Below are positions 60,636-64,000 of a stretch of DNA of 64,000 nucleotides, one piece after another. The DNA is from Chryseobacterium sp. T16E-39. Its GTDB lineage: Bacteria; Bacteroidota; Bacteroidia; Flavobacteriales; Weeksellaceae. Each line of letters opens with the position of its first letter. The stretch's first letter is position 1. The translations under genes and the position numbers were made by a program. The notes under the pieces were generated by a model. That model saw only the letters and a list, made by a program, of their open reading frames with translations. It did not search any database and had not been told where the DNA came from. The stretch covers positions 434,001-498,000 of the forward strand of contig NZ_CP022282.1 of assembly GCF_002216065.1 (NCBI RefSeq), written 5' to 3'.

Positions 60636-60643
60636 TAAATTTG
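60636..60643 (+). promoter_or_regulatory. -7 element of ilvE
   Basis: TAAATTTG matches TAnnTTTG, 25 nt before the ilvE start, in the 69-nt gap shared with the divergent mnmD. Confidence 0.5.
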
Positions 60644-60668
60644 TAGAACATCATAAAAAATTTTAGAA

Positions 60669-61742
60669 ATGATAATTCAAAAAACTGAGAATTCCAGACT
60701 TTCTTCATTCGACCCCAATAATTTTTCTTTTGGGAATACTTTCATAGACCATATGGTAATATGTGAGTATGAGAATGGAAAGTGGGGGGACGTAAAATTG
60801 GTACCTTATGGACCATTGGCATTTACGCCCGCAATGATGGGGGTAAATTACGGACAAGCTTGTTTCGAAGGAATGAAAGCTTATAAAGATCAGGAGGGGC
60901 AGGTTTTCCTTTTCAGGCCTGAAAAGAATTTTGAACGTATCAATAAATCGGCTTCGCGTCTTGCAATGCCTGAGGTAACGGAAGAAATGTTTTTAGATGG
61001 TCTGAAAGCATTGGTAGATATCGATAGAAACTGGATTCCTCAGGGAGAAGGAATGTCTTTATACATCAGACCTTTGATTTTTGCTACGGAAGAAGCATTA
61101 AAAGCAAGAGTTGCTGAAAAATATATGTTTGCAATTGTTGCAACACCAGCGAAAAGCTATTATACAGAGCCTGTTTCTGTAAAAATTTCTGATCATTATT
61201 CAAGAGCAGCTAATGGAGGTGTAGGTTCAGCTAAAGCAGCTGGTAACTATGCTGCATCTTTTTACCCTACTCAATTGGCTATCGAGGAAGGCTATGACCA
61301 GATTATCTGGACAGATGATGCAACGCATGAATATTTCGAAGAAAGTGGAACAATGAACGTTTTCGTTAGAATTAATGATACTGTTTACACACCACCAACT
61401 TCTGAAAAGATTTTAGATGGGGTAACAAGAGATAGTTTCATCGCATTAGCTAAGAAAAGAGGAATTGAAGTAAAAGTTGAACAAATTCCAGTGAAAACTG
61501 TAATAGAAGCTCAGAAGAATGGAACTCTAAAAGAAGTTTGGGGAGTAGGAACTGCAGTCGTAACTACTGTTTTCCAGGCATTAGGATACCAGGGAGATAA
61601 ATTAGCATTACCTAAATTATCGGATGAAGAAAGTTATGCTGCTATTCTTAAAAATGATTTAGTGAATATACAGACTAATCATTCAGAAGATTCTTTCGGA
61701 TGGAGAGTATTGGTAGAGAAAAATGTATTGGAAACCGTTTAA
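60669..61742 (+). CDS. ilvE: Branched-chain amino acid aminotransferase
   Basis: 357 residues of fold-type IV PLP enzyme, BCAT class II length. Key parts: YGQACFEGMKAYK, PLP lysine K189 in GSAKAAGNYAAS, EESGTMNVFV and ILDGVTRDSFI. It performs the last step of Leu/Ile/Val synthesis and the first of their breakdown, in the cytoplasm. Single gene; codons are regular, as for a well-expressed housekeeping enzyme. A terminator follows directly. Confidence 0.95.
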   Translation: MIIQKTENSRLSSFDPNNFSFGNTFIDHMVICEYENGKWGDVKLVPYGPLAFTPAMMGVNYGQACFEGMKAYKDQEGQVFLFRPEKNFERINKSASRLAMPEVTEEMFLDGLKALVDIDRNWIPQGEGMSLYIRPLIFATEEALKARVAEKYMFAIVATPAKSYYTEPVSVKISDHYSRAANGGVGSAKAAGNYAASFYPTQLAIEEGYDQIIWTDDATHEYFEESGTMNVFVRINDTVYTPPTSEKILDGVTRDSFIALAKKRGIEVKVEQIPVKTVIEAQKNGTLKEVWGVGTAVVTTVFQALGYQGDKLALPKLSDEESYAAILKNDLVNIQTNHSEDSFGWRVLVEKNVLETV

Positions 61743-61763
61743 TTTCAATATAAGAATTTATAT

Positions 61764-61791
61764 AAAAGCCAAGATATTCTTGGCTTTTTTT
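61764..61791 (+). terminator. Terminator of ilvE
   Basis: Stem AAAAGCCAAGA / TCTTGGCTTTT, loop TAT, then further T. Confidence 0.92.
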
Positions 61792-61832
61792 GTTTATTAT
61801 ATCCTGTGAAATGCTTATTTTCGCAAAAGTTT

Positions 61833-62342
61833 ATGAAAAAAATACTCTTCATATCAATATTGGGGCTGTTGAGCTGTAACAGGAATACACAGACACATCC
61901 GCCTTTGGGTGGGGTTTTGAGCCAAAAAGATCTGGATGTTTCTAAAGCAAGGATGAAAAATCTTAATGCTTCAGAAAGAATGCATATTCAGGAGTGGGTC
62001 AATGGGCAGTCTGTGAAATTTTATACTACTCAGCTTAACTATTGGGTCAATACAAAAGATTTTGATACAAGAGAAAAGAGACCGGATAATTCTCTGATTT
62101 CTTATTCTTACGATCTTTATGACTTTGATCAGACGAAGATCTATGATCAGCCTTTTGAAAGAAGAGATGCCAAATTCGGGCACTTTGATGAATTAAAAGC
62201 GGTAGAAAATGCTTTGCGTTTTATACGTGATGGTGAGGAAATTACGATTTTGGTTCCATCTTCTCTTGCCTACGGGACTTATGGAGACGAAAAGAAAATA
62301 GATAACGACATTCCATTAATTATAAAATTAAAAGCGCTATAA
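61833..62342 (+). CDS. gldI: Gliding motility-associated peptidyl-prolyl isomerase GldI
   Basis: 169 residues from ATG 61833 (an ATG at 61806 adds nine residues and spoils the leader). Lipoprotein signal with lipobox LGLLSC, then an FKBP-type domain (SYSYDLYDFDQTKIYD; FIRDGEEITILVPSSLAYG). GldI is a periplasmic or outer-membrane lipoprotein needed for gliding in Flavobacterium and is often kept in non-gliding relatives with the type IX secretion system. Its stop directly adjoins the start of the next isomerase gene. Confidence 0.88.
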   Translation: MKKILFISILGLLSCNRNTQTHPPLGGVLSQKDLDVSKARMKNLNASERMHIQEWVNGQSVKFYTTQLNYWVNTKDFDTREKRPDNSLISYSYDLYDFDQTKIYDQPFERRDAKFGHFDELKAVENALRFIRDGEEITILVPSSLAYGTYGDEKKIDNDIPLIIKLKAL

Positions 62343-63458
62343 ATGAAATTGTTTAACAAGAATATAATTCTGGCAGCGGCAAGTATTTCGCTGATGAGTT
62401 GTACACCAATTTATAAAAAAATGAACGTAGACAAAGAAACTTACGAAGGTCTTAAAGACGGACTTTATGCTAATCTTCAAACTTCTAAGGGTAACCTTAT
62501 TGTAAAATTTGAAGATAAAAAATCGCCTGTTACTGTAGCTAACTTTGTTGGTCTTGCAGAAGGGAAAATTGATAACAAATCTAAAGCTAAGGGAGTTCCT
62601 TTTTATGACGGAACTATTTTCCATAGAGTAATCAAAGATTTTATGATTCAGGGGGGAGATCCTCAGGGAACAGGAATGGGAGATCCAGGATATAAATTCG
62701 AAGATGAAAGAAATGACCTTCACCACACAGGGAAAGGTGTTCTATCAATGGCTAACTCAGGACCTAATACCAACGGTTCTCAGTTTTTCATTACCGAAGT
62801 AGCGACTCCGTGGTTAGATGGAAGACACACCATCTTTGGAAAGGTAATAAAAGGGGATGATGTGATTGATGCTATTGCTAATGTTGAAAAAGGAGCACAG
62901 GATAAACCTAAAACAGATGTTGTTTTAGAAAAAGTAAACATTTTCAGCAAAGGTGATGAATACAAGAACTATGATGCTGCTAAAACTTTCACTGAAGGAA
63001 AAGCTAAAATCCAGGAAAATAACAAAGCATATTTAGCAAAAGAAGAAGCTGAGAAAAAGAAAAAAGAAGAGGAATTTAAAGCAAACCAGGAAAAGTTAGT
63101 AGATAATTTAAAAGCTGGAATGCAGAAAACTGAATCTGGTTTATATTATAAGATTACAAAAACTACTGATGGAAAAGCTCCAAAATCCGGAGATAATGTA
63201 TCAGTGCATTATGCAGGGAAGTTAATTGACGGAACTAAGTTTGATTCTTCATTCGACAGAAATGAGCCGATTGAGATTCCAATTGGAATGGGAAGAGTGA
63301 TCAAAGGATGGGATGAAGGTATCTTATTGTTAAAAGAAGGTGAAACGGCTACTTTATTGATCCCGCCAGCAATGGGTTATGGAGAAAGAGGAGCAGGAGG
63401 AGTAATTCCGCCAAATGCCTGGTTAATCTTTGATGTTGAGCTTGTAAAAGTGAAATAA
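62343..63458 (+). CDS. Two-domain peptidyl-prolyl isomerase (cyclophilin + FKBP)
   Basis: 371 residues beginning right after the gldI stop. Lipoprotein leader (SISLMSC, cysteine about residue 20), a cyclophilin domain (about 38-200; FHRVIKDFMIQGGDPQGTG; NTNGSQFFITE), a charged coiled coil (about 215-255; EEAEKKKKEEEFKANQEK) and an FKBP domain (about 260-371; VSVHYAGKLIDGTKFDSSFD; LLIPPAMGYGERG). Both catalytic folds look intact. It would assist folding of exported proteins on the periplasmic side, together with GldI in the same operon. Confidence 0.92.
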   Translation: MKLFNKNIILAAASISLMSCTPIYKKMNVDKETYEGLKDGLYANLQTSKGNLIVKFEDKKSPVTVANFVGLAEGKIDNKSKAKGVPFYDGTIFHRVIKDFMIQGGDPQGTGMGDPGYKFEDERNDLHHTGKGVLSMANSGPNTNGSQFFITEVATPWLDGRHTIFGKVIKGDDVIDAIANVEKGAQDKPKTDVVLEKVNIFSKGDEYKNYDAAKTFTEGKAKIQENNKAYLAKEEAEKKKKEEEFKANQEKLVDNLKAGMQKTESGLYYKITKTTDGKAPKSGDNVSVHYAGKLIDGTKFDSSFDRNEPIEIPIGMGRVIKGWDEGILLLKEGETATLLIPPAMGYGERGAGGVIPPNAWLIFDVELVKVK

Positions 63459-63475
63459 TTCAAATGCGATTATAG

Positions 63476-63506
63476 AAAAAGCCGGCTTTTAAGTCGGCTT
63501 TTTTGT
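63476..63506 (+). terminator. Terminator of the gldI-PPIase operon
   Basis: Stem AAAAGCCG / CGGCTTTT with a partly paired loop and a T tail. Confidence 0.85.
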
Positions 63507-63578
63507 TTTCCACGACCATTTAGAAAATATTTTTTTTCACTCAATCACAAAATCGCTACTTTAGCACAAAATAAATTC

Positions 63579-64000
63579 ATGAAGAAGATTTCAAGCTTGT
63601 TTTTCATTTTTTTCTTAACGATCACTTCAGCTCAGGGAAAGCGGTTCTTCGAAAGTGGGGATGTTGAATTAACCAAGCCAGTAGAAAAAATCAATTTAAA
63701 CTACACCAACGATTTACCTCTTGTAAAAGTAAGTATCAATGGGAAATCATATGATTTTTTATTTGATTCCGGGGCCCCTACCGTTATTTCCAGTACAATT
63801 TATAAGGAACTTAATCTTCAGAAGGAGCATAAAAGTAAAGTAAAAGATTCTCAAAAAAATAAGCAGGAGCAGATCTTCACTACATTGCCGGAGATGACTG
63901 TCGATCAGGTTGTTTTTAAAAATATTGGAGCCATAGTAATGGATCTAAATGGTTCTGAACTGGGATGTTTTAAAATTGATGGTATTCTTGGTGCTAATCA
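63579..64000 (+). CDS. Secreted retropepsin-like aspartyl protease (truncated by window)
   Basis: At least 140 residues from ATG 63579, running off the right edge. Signal peptide (SSLFFIFFLTITSAQ), then the first retropepsin-like half with active motif FLFDSGAPTVIS and a later LGCFKIDGILGAN, the start of the conserved G-x-LG turn. It is a paralogue of the protease at 34473 (IFDTGG there). Whether a PDZ domain follows cannot be seen. Confidence 0.78.
   Translation, partial: MKKISSLFFIFFLTITSAQGKRFFESGDVELTKPVEKINLNYTNDLPLVKVSINGKSYDFLFDSGAPTVISSTIYKELNLQKEHKSKVKDSQKNKQEQIFTTLPEMTVDQVVFKNIGAIVMDLNGSELGCFKIDGILGAN

Overview
The window looks like ordinary chromosome of a Flavobacteriia member (Bacteroidota), most likely Chryseobacterium or a close relative in Weeksellaceae. 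The signs are low GC, A-rich start regions without Shine-Dalgarno sequences, promoters carrying the Bacteroidota -7 element TAnnTTTG, a type IX secretion C-terminal tail, the gliding lipoprotein GldI, carboxypeptidase-regulatory-like TonB receptors and a DAHP synthase/chorismate mutase fusion. I see no rRNA, tRNA, CRISPR array, insertion sequence or prophage. One small gene (29884) belongs to a family I associate with mobile DNA.

Layout. 1-5.1 kb: end of a T9SS-secreted protein, a NarL-type two-component pair, a DUF2306 membrane protein and a membrane-anchored AraC regulator. 5.4-11.2 kb: a five-gene operon that reads as ergothioneine synthesis and uptake (egtD, egtB, ATPase, fused permease/binding protein, PLP C-S lyase). 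11.3-15.5 kb: two small membrane proteins, then a VirJ/AcvB-type lipoprotein overlapping mprF. 15.6-23.2 kb: metal and phosphate: a Fur/Zur regulator divergent from merC-like and COG0523 GTPase genes, a Tat-exported alkaline phosphatase, a beta-propeller phytase and its TonB receptor. Three similar Zur-like boxes tie the phosphatase to the zinc genes, and an 11-bp-periodic Pho-box-like site lies before the TonB receptor. 23.5-31.6 kb: GH2 enzyme, serine hydrolase, Ohr, secreted epoxide hydrolase, small unknown, MFS. 31.8-38.8 kb: LytS/LytTR pair followed by three secreted proteins (TapB-like, aspartyl protease with PDZ, Ntn hydrolase with CBM48) and a Na+/H+ antiporter. 38.8-46.4 kb: small unknowns, regulators (LysR, LuxR, AraC, TetR), an SDR, and an alpha-oxoamine synthase. 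46.5-51 kb: housekeeping (dnaX, DAHP synthase/chorismate mutase, rsgA). 51-59.8 kb: AraC plus Bcr/CflA efflux, ndk, alpha-L-fucosidase, rpe, M42 peptidase, DUF4294, NUDIX. 59.9-64 kb: mnmD, ilvE, gldI, a cyclophilin-FKBP fusion and a truncated aspartyl protease.

The points most worth following are these. (1) An unannotated 47-residue leader ORF (48283-48426) whose last 24 residues include 13 aromatic ones (8 Tyr, 4 Phe, 1 Trp) lies directly before the aromatic-pathway entry enzyme; this is the hallmark of an amino-acid attenuator. (2) Four intergenic arrays of phase-locked 7-nt units, each starting within about 8 nt after a stop codon with AG-first heptads on that gene's strand and followed by inverted heptads, form a repeat type I cannot name. 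(3) dnaX breaks its frame exactly at a run of nine A, as in transcriptional slippage. (4) The ergothioneine synthesis-plus-import operon. (5) A 17-nt word repeated before an AraC gene and before the SDR gene that follows it.
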